Assembly: GCA_934635225.1 (NCBI GenBank)
Contig: CAKTYZ010000008.1
Location: 1-64,000, forward strand
DNA from: an uncultured Kiritimatiellota bacterium
GTDB lineage: Bacteria > Verrucomicrobiota > Kiritimatiellia > RFP12 > UBA1067
Direction: 5' to 3'
DNA: 64,000 nucleotides
In this document: piece by piece, positions 15,719-23,890 of the stretch
How positions within the stretch are numbered: position 1 is the first letter of the stretch
Layout: every line of letters starts with the position of its first letter
Translations under genes and position numbers: made by a program
Notes under the pieces: model-generated
Told to the model about the DNA's origin: nothing
The model's database searches: none
What the model saw: the letters and a program-made list of their open reading frames with translations, nothing else

Positions 15719-18367
15719 ATGACACTTCCGACATTTCTGCTGGCGGCGCTTGCCGCATCCTGCGGGGCCGGCCCGCTTGCGGACGAGGCGGTTTCCGTCG
15801 TCCGTGTGCGGCCGACGCCGGGCGGGCCGCAGGTCTTCGCGGACGGCGCACCCGTTCCGCCCCGGATGTTCTGGGGGCGGCGCGGCGTGCGGCCTTTGCC
15901 GATGGGCTCGGGCCGCTGGACGCGCCACGAGCTGACGTTCGCCGCGCCGGTCGATGCCGAGCGCGTGAACGTCCATTTCCGCTTCGAGCCGGTTCCGGGC
16001 GGCGCGGCGGGACTGCGGAACGTGAGCCTCAAGAAGGGCGGCGCGGCGTGCGGGCCGGGCTTTGCGGACGCCTTTGCGGACGCGGCGGCGTTTCGGAAGG
16101 CCTGGCGCGTCTGGCCGCCGGACGGGGGCGAGGCCGTGACCGTCTCCAACGGCGTCTGCGCGGTGCGCCTGCCGAAGGCGGCGGGGCGTTCCGACTTTCA
16201 CCTCAGTTCCGTGCCGTTCGCCGTCCGGGCGGGCGAGACGCTGACGCTCGCGTTCGAGGCGCGGGGCGTCGGCGCCTGCCGGTGGGTCTTGCCGAACGTC
16301 TACCGCATCGCGGCCGACGGGCGGCACGACTCGCTCGTCTCGGGCGACGGCAACACGCTTCTTTCGACGGCGCGCAAGGCGGCCGCCGCCGGCGTCGATT
16401 TCGTCTCCTACAGCGCGCCGTGCCCCTGGCGCGCCGAGGGAATCGATTTCTCGGAGGCCGACGCGCTGGCCGATGCGCTCATCGCCGTGAACCCGAATGT
16501 GCGCCTCGTGCCGCGCGTGAGCGTCAACGCCCCCGCCTGGTGGCTGAAGGCGAATCCCGGCCATCGCATGCGCCTGGACGGCCCGGCGGGCGAATGCCCG
16601 GAGATGGCGTCCGTCTCCAGCCGCCTTTACCGTCAGGCGGCGATCGGCTACATCACCCGCGTCTGCCGCCATCTGATGGAGCGGTATCCGCGTCATTTCG
16701 CCGGCATCCACCCGACGGGCCAGAATACCGAGGAATGGTTCTACTTCCGCTCGTGGAGCCGGATCAACGGCTATGACCCGCAGACGCGCGCGGCGTTCCG
16801 CGACTACCTCGGCGATCCGTCGGCGGAGGTTCCGTCCCCGGACGAACGCGCGGGCGGCGACGGCTCGCGTCCGCTGCTTGACCCGGTTGTGCAGGCGCGC
16901 GTGCTCGCGTTCAACCGCTTTCAGCAGCTGGAGATGTCCGGCTTCGTCGCCGAACTGGCGCGCGCCTGCCGCGCGGCGACGGACGGCAAGAAGCTGGTCG
17001 TCCTCTTCTATGGCTATGGCTACGAGTTCGCGGCGCATCGGCTGGGGCCCGCGAACGCCGGGCACTACGGCCTTGCCGACCTGCTCGCGAAGGCCGGCGG
17101 GTCGATAGACGTCCTCTGCTCGCCAATCTCCTATTTTGACCGCGCGTGGTGCGGCTCGGCGCCCAGCATGAGCGCGAGCGAGACGGTCATGCGCCACGGC
17201 GTGCTCTGGCTCAACGAGGACGACACGCGCACCTTCCGCGACCTTCGCGATGCGGAAATGGTCGGCGAGGGGTCGAAGGTGGACGTCGCGCAGTCCCGCG
17301 AGGTCCTGCTGCGCAACACGGCAGAGGCGGCCGTGCGCGGGTTCGGCAGCTGGTGGATGGACCTTCTCGGACAGGGCTGGCATGACGCGCGCGAGCTGTG
17401 GGCCGTCCAGTCCGCGCTCCAGCCGCTCGAACGTCGCGTCTGCCGCCGGGCGCGGCCCTATGAGCCGGACACGGCGCTCGTGCTGGACGAGGAGTCGATG
17501 CTGCACGTGCGTCCGAACGCGCAGGCTCTCGCGGGGCCGCTTGTCCGCGAGGCCCGGCGGGACCTCTGCCGCGCGGGCGTCTCGCACGGGCAGTATCTGC
17601 TGGCGGACGTCCTGAAACGTCCCTTGATGGCGAAACTGCAGGTCTTTCCCAATGCCTGGTGCCTTTCGGACGCGGCGGTCGACGGGCTGCTTCGGCAGAA
17701 GCGCGAGCATCCGGCGGGACGCGTCTGGTGCTGGGCGCCGGGCGCGTATCGGGAGGACGGGGCGGAAGACCTGCCGCGCATGAGCCGGCTTGTGGGCTTC
17801 CGGATGGCGCGGCGGGGCGACGGCACGGTTGGCGGCCTGGTCGCGCACCCGACGCCGCCGGGCGTCGCCGCCGGCCTGCGCGCGGACGCGGCTTTGGGCG
17901 ATCCCGCCCTTCGGGTCCCGTCCTACACGGTGGCGGACGCGGCGGAGACGGAGATCTGGGCGCGCTATCCGAACGGCGACCCGGCGATCGTCGTCCGTCC
18001 GTCGGCGAACGGCGGAGGGGACGTCTTCTGCGGGCTTGCGCAGTTGCCGCCCGAATTCGTCCATGCCGTCGCGCGGCGTTTCGGCGCGCACGGCTACCTG
18101 GCGCGCGCGGACGTCGGCAAGGCAAGCGTCTATGCGGCGCCGGGTGCGCTGGACGGTGGGAAGACGGGTCTTGGCGTCATCCAGGCGATGGAGGACGCGG
18201 CCGTGACGCTGACGCTTCCGGCGCGCGCGGACGTCCGCGACGCGCTTTCGGGAGAGGCCCTGGGCGTGGGCGCGGCGATTCCGCTCGCGCTGCGGCAGGG
18301 CGAGGTGAGGGTCTTCACGTTCGGCGAAGCCGGACAGGAAACGCGACAGGCACGAACCGTGCCGTAA
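15719..18367 (+). CDS. Secreted GH42-like TIM-barrel glycoside hydrolase
   Basis: An 882-residue protein with signal sequence MTLPTFLLAALAASCGAGPLA. An N-terminal beta domain of ~200 residues is followed by a TIM-barrel-like region: DFVSYSAPCPW, RLVPRVSVNAPAWW, and FAGIHPTGQNTEEWFYF with a candidate catalytic Glu, then VLCSPISYFDRAW. A Rossmann-like C-terminal part (VWCWAPGAYREDGAEDLPRM) resembles the beta-galactosidase trimerisation domain, ending in beta strands. The order resembles GH42, but no motif is decisive, so family and substrate are tentative. It begins 73 bases after the frameshifted regulator and has its own promoter. Confidence 0.6.
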   Translation: MTLPTFLLAALAASCGAGPLADEAVSVVRVRPTPGGPQVFADGAPVPPRMFWGRRGVRPLPMGSGRWTRHELTFAAPVDAERVNVHFRFEPVPGGAAGLRNVSLKKGGAACGPGFADAFADAAAFRKAWRVWPPDGGEAVTVSNGVCAVRLPKAAGRSDFHLSSVPFAVRAGETLTLAFEARGVGACRWVLPNVYRIAADGRHDSLVSGDGNTLLSTARKAAAAGVDFVSYSAPCPWRAEGIDFSEADALADALIAVNPNVRLVPRVSVNAPAWWLKANPGHRMRLDGPAGECPEMASVSSRLYRQAAIGYITRVCRHLMERYPRHFAGIHPTGQNTEEWFYFRSWSRINGYDPQTRAAFRDYLGDPSAEVPSPDERAGGDGSRPLLDPVVQARVLAFNRFQQLEMSGFVAELARACRAATDGKKLVVLFYGYGYEFAAHRLGPANAGHYGLADLLAKAGGSIDVLCSPISYFDRAWCGSAPSMSASETVMRHGVLWLNEDDTRTFRDLRDAEMVGEGSKVDVAQSREVLLRNTAEAAVRGFGSWWMDLLGQGWHDARELWAVQSALQPLERRVCRRARPYEPDTALVLDEESMLHVRPNAQALAGPLVREARRDLCRAGVSHGQYLLADVLKRPLMAKLQVFPNAWCLSDAAVDGLLRQKREHPAGRVWCWAPGAYREDGAEDLPRMSRLVGFRMARRGDGTVGGLVAHPTPPGVAAGLRADAALGDPALRVPSYTVADAAETEIWARYPNGDPAIVVRPSANGGGDVFCGLAQLPPEFVHAVARRFGAHGYLARADVGKASVYAAPGALDGGKTGLGVIQAMEDAAVTLTLPARADVRDALSGEALGVGAAIPLALRQGEVRVFTFGEAGQETRQARTVP

Positions 18368-18399
18368 AACGAAACAGAACCAACAGGAGAGTCAAGACG

Positions 18400-18621
18400 A
18401 TGAAAAAACTCATGATACTATCCACACTGGCCCTTGGCGCGGGGCTGGCGACGGCCGAGCTCCGCTATGAGTTCCAGGACACGTCGAAACGCGTCGAGGT
18501 CGTCCCGTCGCAGGGCGCATCCGAGGTCGCGCCCGGCTTTTCGGCGCGGCTTGCCGACCGCGAGCAGTCGGAATCCGTCCTGCTCTCGCTCTGGCGTGGG
18601 CTGATGGTTCTCTTCAGGTAA
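18400..18621 (+). CDS. Small secreted protein with C-terminal RG-x5-R signature (paralogue of 3251-3520)
   Basis: A 73-residue protein with signal peptide MKKLMILSTLALGAGLATA and ribosome-binding site AGGAGAG. The mature part, beginning ELRYEFQDTSKRVEVVPSQG, aligns with WKWDASKRTEPVPS of the protein at 3251. It ends LWRGLMVLFR, the same Arg-Gly-hydrophobic-Arg end. As in the first copy it is followed at once (12 bases) by an FGE-fold protein. Two independent occurrences of this pairing argue for a functional cassette. Nothing resembles a known domain, and there are no cysteines or transmembrane helices after the signal peptide. Confidence 0.65.
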   Translation: MKKLMILSTLALGAGLATAELRYEFQDTSKRVEVVPSQGASEVAPGFSARLADREQSESVLLSLWRGLMVLFR

Positions 18622-18633
18622 GGAGGCCCGGCA

Positions 18634-19965
18634 ATGAGAAAAATGGTCCTTTCCGTCTGTGTCCTGTCGTCCGCCCTGGCGACGCAGGCCGTGCCGAGGG
18701 TCGTCGATTCCAGCGTCACCGTCGACGGGGCGCGTCCGCGCGCCGTGAAGATCGACTACACGCTGGCCGACGAGCCGGCGGTCGTCACGGTCGAGGTCTT
18801 CACGAACGGCGTCGTCGTCGGCGCGGCGGGGCTTCGCGCGCTCAGGGGCGACGTGAACCGTCTCGTCCAGCCCGGACGGCGGCGCATCGTGTGGAACGCC
18901 CGTGCCGGCTTGGGCGGCGTCGAGGGCGAGATCTCGGTCTCGGCGGAGGTCACGGCGTGGTCGACGAACTGTCCGCCGGACTATCTCGTGGTCGATCTTG
19001 TCGGACACGGGGACGAGCCGCGTTTCCGCTACTATGTCTCCGAGGCGGCCCTGCCGTTCGAGGACGGTGTGCAGAACGCGCTCTGCAAGACGGACTACAT
19101 GGTCTTCCGCAAGATCCCGGCGGCGGGCGTGACATGGCGCATGGGCGCAGGGCCGAAGGCGACGAAGGAGGGCGAGGCGCGCGAGTGCGACGGCTCGAAG
19201 GAGAGTCCCCATCTCGTGACGCTTGAAGAGGACTACTACCTGGGCGTCTTCGAGGTGACCCAGCGGCAGTACACGAACACCTACCCCCGCGCGATCGGCC
19301 TGTCGAGATTCACCCGCGAAGGCGACCTGCGTCCGGCCGAAAGCACGGAGTACAACATCGTGCGCGGCGGTGCGGCTTGGCCCGTCGGTGGCCGCACATG
19401 CGGCACCTGGGGCTATCTCGCCACGCTCCAGCAGGCACTCGGCGTGCCGCCCGGGACATTTGACCTGCCGACCGAGGCGGAGTGGGAGTACGCCTGCCGT
19501 GCGGGCTGTGACAAGGCTTACGGCAACGGCGGCCTGTCGACCTGGGCGGACGAGAAGTCCCCCATGACAGCCCTCGGACGCTTCCGCTACAATGCGACGC
19601 CCTCGCACGACGTGACGGGCTATGCCGAGACGGAGTATCCGGCCATCGGCCCGGCCGACGGCGGAACGGCCGTCGTCGGTTCCTACGCGCCGAACGCCTG
19701 GGGGCTTTACGACATGCACGGCAACGTCTCGGAACTGTGCCTGGACGGGTTCTGCGAATACACGGACGCGGACTACGATCCGCGCGTCGGGAAGGTCCCG
19801 GCGGACGACGCGGCGGCGGCCGGCTTCCCGCGCGTCTTTCGCGGCGGCAGCTGGAACGCGAACGGGCATTGCTGTCGTGCGGCGCGGCGCGACAAGGTCG
19901 GCAAGCAGAACCAGCGGCCTTCCGTGGGCTTTCGCCTGTGGGCGCCCGCGCGGGCCGTGAAGTGA
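18634..19965 (+). CDS. Secreted FGE/SUMF1-fold protein with N-terminal beta domain
   Basis: A 443-residue protein: signal peptide MRKMVLSVCVLSSALATQA, the same ~150-residue N-terminal domain as the protein at 3584 (AVVTVEVFTNG, GDVNRLV, PPDYLVVDL, RYYVSEAALPF, CKTDYMVFRKI), then the FGE fold (GVFEVTQRQY, FDLPTEAEWEYACRAG, NAWGLYDMHGNVSELC, GGSWNANGHCCRAARRD, SVGFRLWAP). At the two catalytic cysteine positions of true formylglycine-generating enzymes it has Ala and Cys, so that activity is doubtful. This fold is also used for ligand binding. It is coupled to the small protein before it and probably to the paralogue after it. Confidence 0.8.
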   Translation: MRKMVLSVCVLSSALATQAVPRVVDSSVTVDGARPRAVKIDYTLADEPAVVTVEVFTNGVVVGAAGLRALRGDVNRLVQPGRRRIVWNARAGLGGVEGEISVSAEVTAWSTNCPPDYLVVDLVGHGDEPRFRYYVSEAALPFEDGVQNALCKTDYMVFRKIPAAGVTWRMGAGPKATKEGEARECDGSKESPHLVTLEEDYYLGVFEVTQRQYTNTYPRAIGLSRFTREGDLRPAESTEYNIVRGGAAWPVGGRTCGTWGYLATLQQALGVPPGTFDLPTEAEWEYACRAGCDKAYGNGGLSTWADEKSPMTALGRFRYNATPSHDVTGYAETEYPAIGPADGGTAVVGSYAPNAWGLYDMHGNVSELCLDGFCEYTDADYDPRVGKVPADDAAAAGFPRVFRGGSWNANGHCCRAARRDKVGKQNQRPSVGFRLWAPARAVK

Positions 19966-19997
19966 GGCTGATGTCAAAAGGAAAGGAGATCTCGGGC

Positions 19998-21422
19998 ATG
20001 AAAGCAAGACAAGCCTTTTTCGGATTCCTGGCCCTGGCCGCCGCAGGCGCGTGCGCGGCCGCGCCGACGGTCGAGAACGTGCAGGTGCGGCGCGAGGCGA
20101 ACCGCCTGGCCGTGTCCTACGTCCTGAAGGACGAGCCGGCGGTCGTGACCGTGCAGTTCCAGACGAACGGCGTCGATCTCGCGGCGACTGACTTCTCCGA
20201 GGTCGTCGGCGACGTCGCGACCGTCGTTTCGCCGGGCGCGCGCGCGTTCGCGTGGTATGCGTCGAAGGCCGCGCCGGACCTGACCGTCGGCGAGGCGGTC
20301 GCGGTCGTGGTCAAGGCCTGGCCGACGAACGCGCCGCCGCCGTTCATGACGGTCGACCTCACGTTCCCCGGACTCGCCGACCGCGACGACGGACTGACGA
20401 ACTACGTGGACGCGGCCGGGCGCGTCGTGCGTCCGCAGCTGCGCGACTCAGTCCGCTTCTACGCCTCCGAGGCCATGCTGCCCGGCGGCGCGGGCGGCAA
20501 CTGCGACCGCTACAAGACGGACTTCCTGCTGCTGAAGAAGATCGGCGCGGCGGACGTGACGTGGTGGATGGGGACGCCGGACGGCGTGACGCTGCACGAC
20601 GCGGAAGTCGTCCGCAACACCGACGGCTCGCGTGAGACGCCGCACCAGGTCACGCTCAAGGACGACTACTACGTCGGCGTCTTCGAGGTCACGCAGACGC
20701 AGCTCTCGCGCTGGAGCCCGGGCCGCACGTACCGCTCCTCGTGGGCGGGCGTCGACACGACGCGCTTCCCGGCGGACAACATCAGCTACAACGAGCTGCG
20801 CGGCACGTCCGTCAGCTGGCCGTCGGACGGGCACGCCGTCGCGTCCGGCTCTGTGCTGGGCCAGCTGCGCGGCAAGGTCGGCGCGCAGACCGACTATCCG
20901 TTCGACCTGCCGACCGAGGCGCAGTGGGAATACGCGGCGCGCGGCGGCTGCGGCGCGGCGTTCCAGAACGGCGTCCTGGGCGTCGGCTGGGTCGAGAGCC
21001 TTCCGGCGATCGACGGCATCTGCCGCTACAAGGGGAACGGCGGCGACTGGTCGGCCGGCGCAAACCCGAAGGACAAAGCCGAGGCCATCGGACGCACGAC
21101 CGCCGTCGTCGGCTCGTACGAGCCAAACGGCTTCGGGCTTTATGACGTGCACGGCAACGTCGCCGAGCTCTGCCTCGACTACTACGTGCAGGACGCCTAC
21201 GCGCAGGACGGCTACGACGCCGAGACGGGACCGTCCGCGCCCGACGCGCCGACAGTCGAAGACCGCTGCCTGCGCGGGGGCTTCGCCGGCAACGACTGCA
21301 ACCCGCATGGTCTCCGGCTCGGCAAGCGCGGGGCCGTCAACTCAACGATCGGACGCCATTACTTCGGCTTCCGACTCTGCTGTCCGGCGCGCGCCGTCTA
21401 CGCGCCCGTCCCGACCTACTGA
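19998..21422 (+). CDS. Secreted FGE/SUMF1-fold protein with N-terminal beta domain (third copy)
   Basis: The ATG at 19998 is preferred over the in-frame ATG at 19971 because AAAGGAGAT lies 8 bases before it. The 474-residue product has signal peptide MKARQAFFGFLALAAAGACA, the shared N-terminal domain (AVVTVQFQTNG, PPPFMTVDLTF, RFYASEAMLP, YKTDFLLLKKI) with an ~20-residue insertion, then the FGE fold (FDLPTEAQWEYAARGG, NGFGLYDVHGNVAELC, GGFAGNDCNPHGLRLGKRG, HYFGFRLCCPARAV). Neither catalytic cysteine position is conserved. It lacks a small RG-x5-R partner of its own and follows the second FGE protein by 32 bases, so the pair may share one. Confidence 0.8.
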   Translation: MKARQAFFGFLALAAAGACAAAPTVENVQVRREANRLAVSYVLKDEPAVVTVQFQTNGVDLAATDFSEVVGDVATVVSPGARAFAWYASKAAPDLTVGEAVAVVVKAWPTNAPPPFMTVDLTFPGLADRDDGLTNYVDAAGRVVRPQLRDSVRFYASEAMLPGGAGGNCDRYKTDFLLLKKIGAADVTWWMGTPDGVTLHDAEVVRNTDGSRETPHQVTLKDDYYVGVFEVTQTQLSRWSPGRTYRSSWAGVDTTRFPADNISYNELRGTSVSWPSDGHAVASGSVLGQLRGKVGAQTDYPFDLPTEAQWEYAARGGCGAAFQNGVLGVGWVESLPAIDGICRYKGNGGDWSAGANPKDKAEAIGRTTAVVGSYEPNGFGLYDVHGNVAELCLDYYVQDAYAQDGYDAETGPSAPDAPTVEDRCLRGGFAGNDCNPHGLRLGKRGAVNSTIGRHYFGFRLCCPARAVYAPVPTY

Positions 21423-21424
21423 AG

Positions 21425-23890
21425 ATGATGAGAACGAACATCCTTCTCGTTGGCGCGCTGGCGTCGCTCGCCGTCTCGGCGGCGGACGTGCGGCAGGTGT
21501 TCCGCGAGCCGCGCCTGACGCGCGGCGACACGAACGTCCGCCGCGTCCAGCCGATTGACGACGCGGCCTGGATCTGGGCGGACGTGCCGCCCCAATGGGG
21601 CGTCGCGACGGACGGCGACGCCTGGCGGACGAAGGTGACGGCCTCGTCCTGCCCGTTCTTCCGCTTCCGGCGGCGGTTCGTCGCGGACGGCGCGCCGCTG
21701 CGACTGGACGTCAGCGCGGACGAGCGGTTCGTCCTCTTCCTCGACGGGCGACCCGTCGCGCGCGGGCCGCATCGCGGCCTCGTCACGCACTGGTACTACC
21801 AGACCTACGAAATCACGGGCCTCGTCCCCAGCGAACACGTACTGGAGGCCGTCTGCTGGCAATTGGGCCGCCACGCGCCGCTCGCGCAGCTGAGCTATCG
21901 CGGCGGCTTCGTCCTGAAGGCGGAGGGAGCCTACGACGCACAGCTCACGACGGGGAAGGCGGCCTGGGAAGTCGGCGCGCTCGCGAACACGCGGATGACG
22001 GACATCGGCACGAGCCGGACGTTCGGCGTCGGCTCCCAGTGCGAGATCGACGGCACGTCGTTCGTCAACGAGCGACCGGCGCGCTGGGCGGCGGCGACGG
22101 TCGTCCGTCCGCCGCTCGCGCCGTCGCCCTGCGGCGGCCGCGCCCCGGGCTGGATGCTCTTCCCGACCGAACGGCCGGACGTGACGTACGCGGCGAAGAC
22201 GCCGGGGCGGGTCGTGAACGCGGCGGCGGACCTGACGCGGCCGCTTGTCGTGCCCGCCCATGCCGAACGGGACTTCTGGTGGGATCTCGGCGACTACTAC
22301 TGCGCCTATCCCGAACTGGAGACGGCGGGCGGGCGCGGCGCCGTCGTGACGTGGGGCTGGACGGAGTCCCTGCGCGACGCGGACGGCAGGAAGGGCGACC
22401 GCGCCGCCTGGCGCGGCAAGTCCTTCTCCCAGACGCTGACGGACACCTTCCGCTGCGACGGGCGCCCCGGCGCCTTCTTCACGGCGCCGTGGTGGCGGTG
22501 CGGACGCTGGTGCCGACTCACGGTGAAGACGGCGGACGAGCCGCTGGAAATCCGCCGCGTCGCCGTGGGCGAGACGGGGTATCCGCTGGCGGTCGACGCC
22601 GCGTTCTCGTGCGACGACGGGGAACTTGCGGACGTCGTGGCGATCTGCCGTCGCTCGCTTGCGGCCTGCCTGCACGAGATGCCCGTCGACTGCCCCTACT
22701 ACGAGCAGCAGATGTATCCGGGCGACACGCGCATCCAGCTGCAGATCCTGAACGCCCTGACGCGGGACGCGCGACTGAACCGCTTCGCGATGTCCGTCTT
22801 CGACTTCGACCGCCGCGACAACGGAATGGTGGCGATGAACTTCCCGACGCGCGCGACGCAGGAGAGCGCCACCTACACGCTGTGCTGGACGCTGATGTTC
22901 GGCGACTACCTGCTGTGGCACGACGATCCCGCGTTCCTGCGGGCGCGGCTGCCCGGCGCGCGCCACGCGCTGATGGGGATGGCGCGCTACGAAAATGCGG
23001 ACGGCCTTCTCGAAGACCTGCCGGGCTGGAGCTTCATGGACTGGATGCCGCGCGGCAGCGCGTTCGCGAAGCGCTGGCGGATGGGCACGGCGCCGTGCGG
23101 AAGCCCCGGCCAGGGCGTAAGCGCGCTCAACAACCTCCTCTACCTGCACGCGCTCCGTTCGGTCGCGGCGGTGGACGAGGCGCTGGGCGAGCGTCACCTC
23201 GCGGCGCACGGGCGCGCGAAGGCCGAACGGCTCGGGCGGACGCTCGTCGCGCGCTTCTGGGACGAGACGCGAGGGCTTCTCGCGGACACGGCGGCGAAAG
23301 ACGCCTTCAGCGAACACGCCCAGTCCCTGGCGATTCTCGGCGGCATCCTCTCGGACGGGCAGCGCCGCCGCGCGTTCGAGGGTCTCCTTTCGGCGCCGGA
23401 CCTTGCGCCGGCGAGCTCCTATTTCGCCTATTACCTTTTCAGCGCCTATGCCTCGGAAGGCCGCGCGGACCTCATCCGCCGCCGGCTGGACACGTGGAAG
23501 AACTTCGTGCGCCACGGCGCGAAGACGGCGTTCGAGACGCAGGAGGTCGAGGCGCGCAGCGACTGTCACGCCTGGAGCGCCTGCCCGCTCCATTTCCTGC
23601 AGACGGCATTCGCGGGCGTCACGCCGGCGGCGCCGTTCTTCCGGCGCGTGCGCGTCGCGCCGCAGCCCGCCGGCCTCGCGTTCATCCGCGCGAAGACGCC
23701 GTGTCCGCAAGGGCTCGTCGAGACGGACTTCGCGTTCGATGCGGACGGAGGCGTGACGGGATCGGTGCGCCTGCCGGGGACGCTTCAGGGCGAATTCGTC
23801 TGGCGCGGACAGGCCATGCCCCTGAAGCCGGGCGACAACCGGATTCAACTGACGACAATCGACAAAGACAAAGGAAAGCAAGACAAATGA
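21425..23890 (+). CDS. Secreted GH78-like alpha-L-rhamnosidase
   Basis: An 821-residue protein with signal sequence MMRTNILLVGALASLAVSA. The N-terminal beta-sandwich half has FFRFRRRFVADGAPLRLDVS and ERFVLFLDGRPVARGPHRG, typical of the carbohydrate-binding part of GH78 enzymes. The (alpha/alpha)6 barrel carries MPVDCPYYEQQMYPGDTRIQ, corresponding to the family's DCP-x-R/Y-D/E-E-x-x-GD catalytic loop. The C-terminal SDCHAWSACPLHFL matches the closing S-x-CHAW-S motif. GH78 enzymes release terminal alpha-L-rhamnose. Linkage and substrate are unknown. It overlaps the next GH2 gene by an ATGA junction. Confidence 0.75.
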   Translation: MMRTNILLVGALASLAVSAADVRQVFREPRLTRGDTNVRRVQPIDDAAWIWADVPPQWGVATDGDAWRTKVTASSCPFFRFRRRFVADGAPLRLDVSADERFVLFLDGRPVARGPHRGLVTHWYYQTYEITGLVPSEHVLEAVCWQLGRHAPLAQLSYRGGFVLKAEGAYDAQLTTGKAAWEVGALANTRMTDIGTSRTFGVGSQCEIDGTSFVNERPARWAAATVVRPPLAPSPCGGRAPGWMLFPTERPDVTYAAKTPGRVVNAAADLTRPLVVPAHAERDFWWDLGDYYCAYPELETAGGRGAVVTWGWTESLRDADGRKGDRAAWRGKSFSQTLTDTFRCDGRPGAFFTAPWWRCGRWCRLTVKTADEPLEIRRVAVGETGYPLAVDAAFSCDDGELADVVAICRRSLAACLHEMPVDCPYYEQQMYPGDTRIQLQILNALTRDARLNRFAMSVFDFDRRDNGMVAMNFPTRATQESATYTLCWTLMFGDYLLWHDDPAFLRARLPGARHALMGMARYENADGLLEDLPGWSFMDWMPRGSAFAKRWRMGTAPCGSPGQGVSALNNLLYLHALRSVAAVDEALGERHLAAHGRAKAERLGRTLVARFWDETRGLLADTAAKDAFSEHAQSLAILGGILSDGQRRRAFEGLLSAPDLAPASSYFAYYLFSAYASEGRADLIRRRLDTWKNFVRHGAKTAFETQEVEARSDCHAWSACPLHFLQTAFAGVTPAAPFFRRVRVAPQPAGLAFIRAKTPCPQGLVETDFAFDADGGVTGSVRLPGTLQGEFVWRGQAMPLKPGDNRIQLTTIDKDKGKQDK

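Noticed and set aside
19840..21420. FGE-fold C-termini as variable regions of a diversity-generating retroelement
   Set aside because: The fold matches known DGR targets, but no reverse transcriptase, template repeat or repeated variable segment was found in the window.
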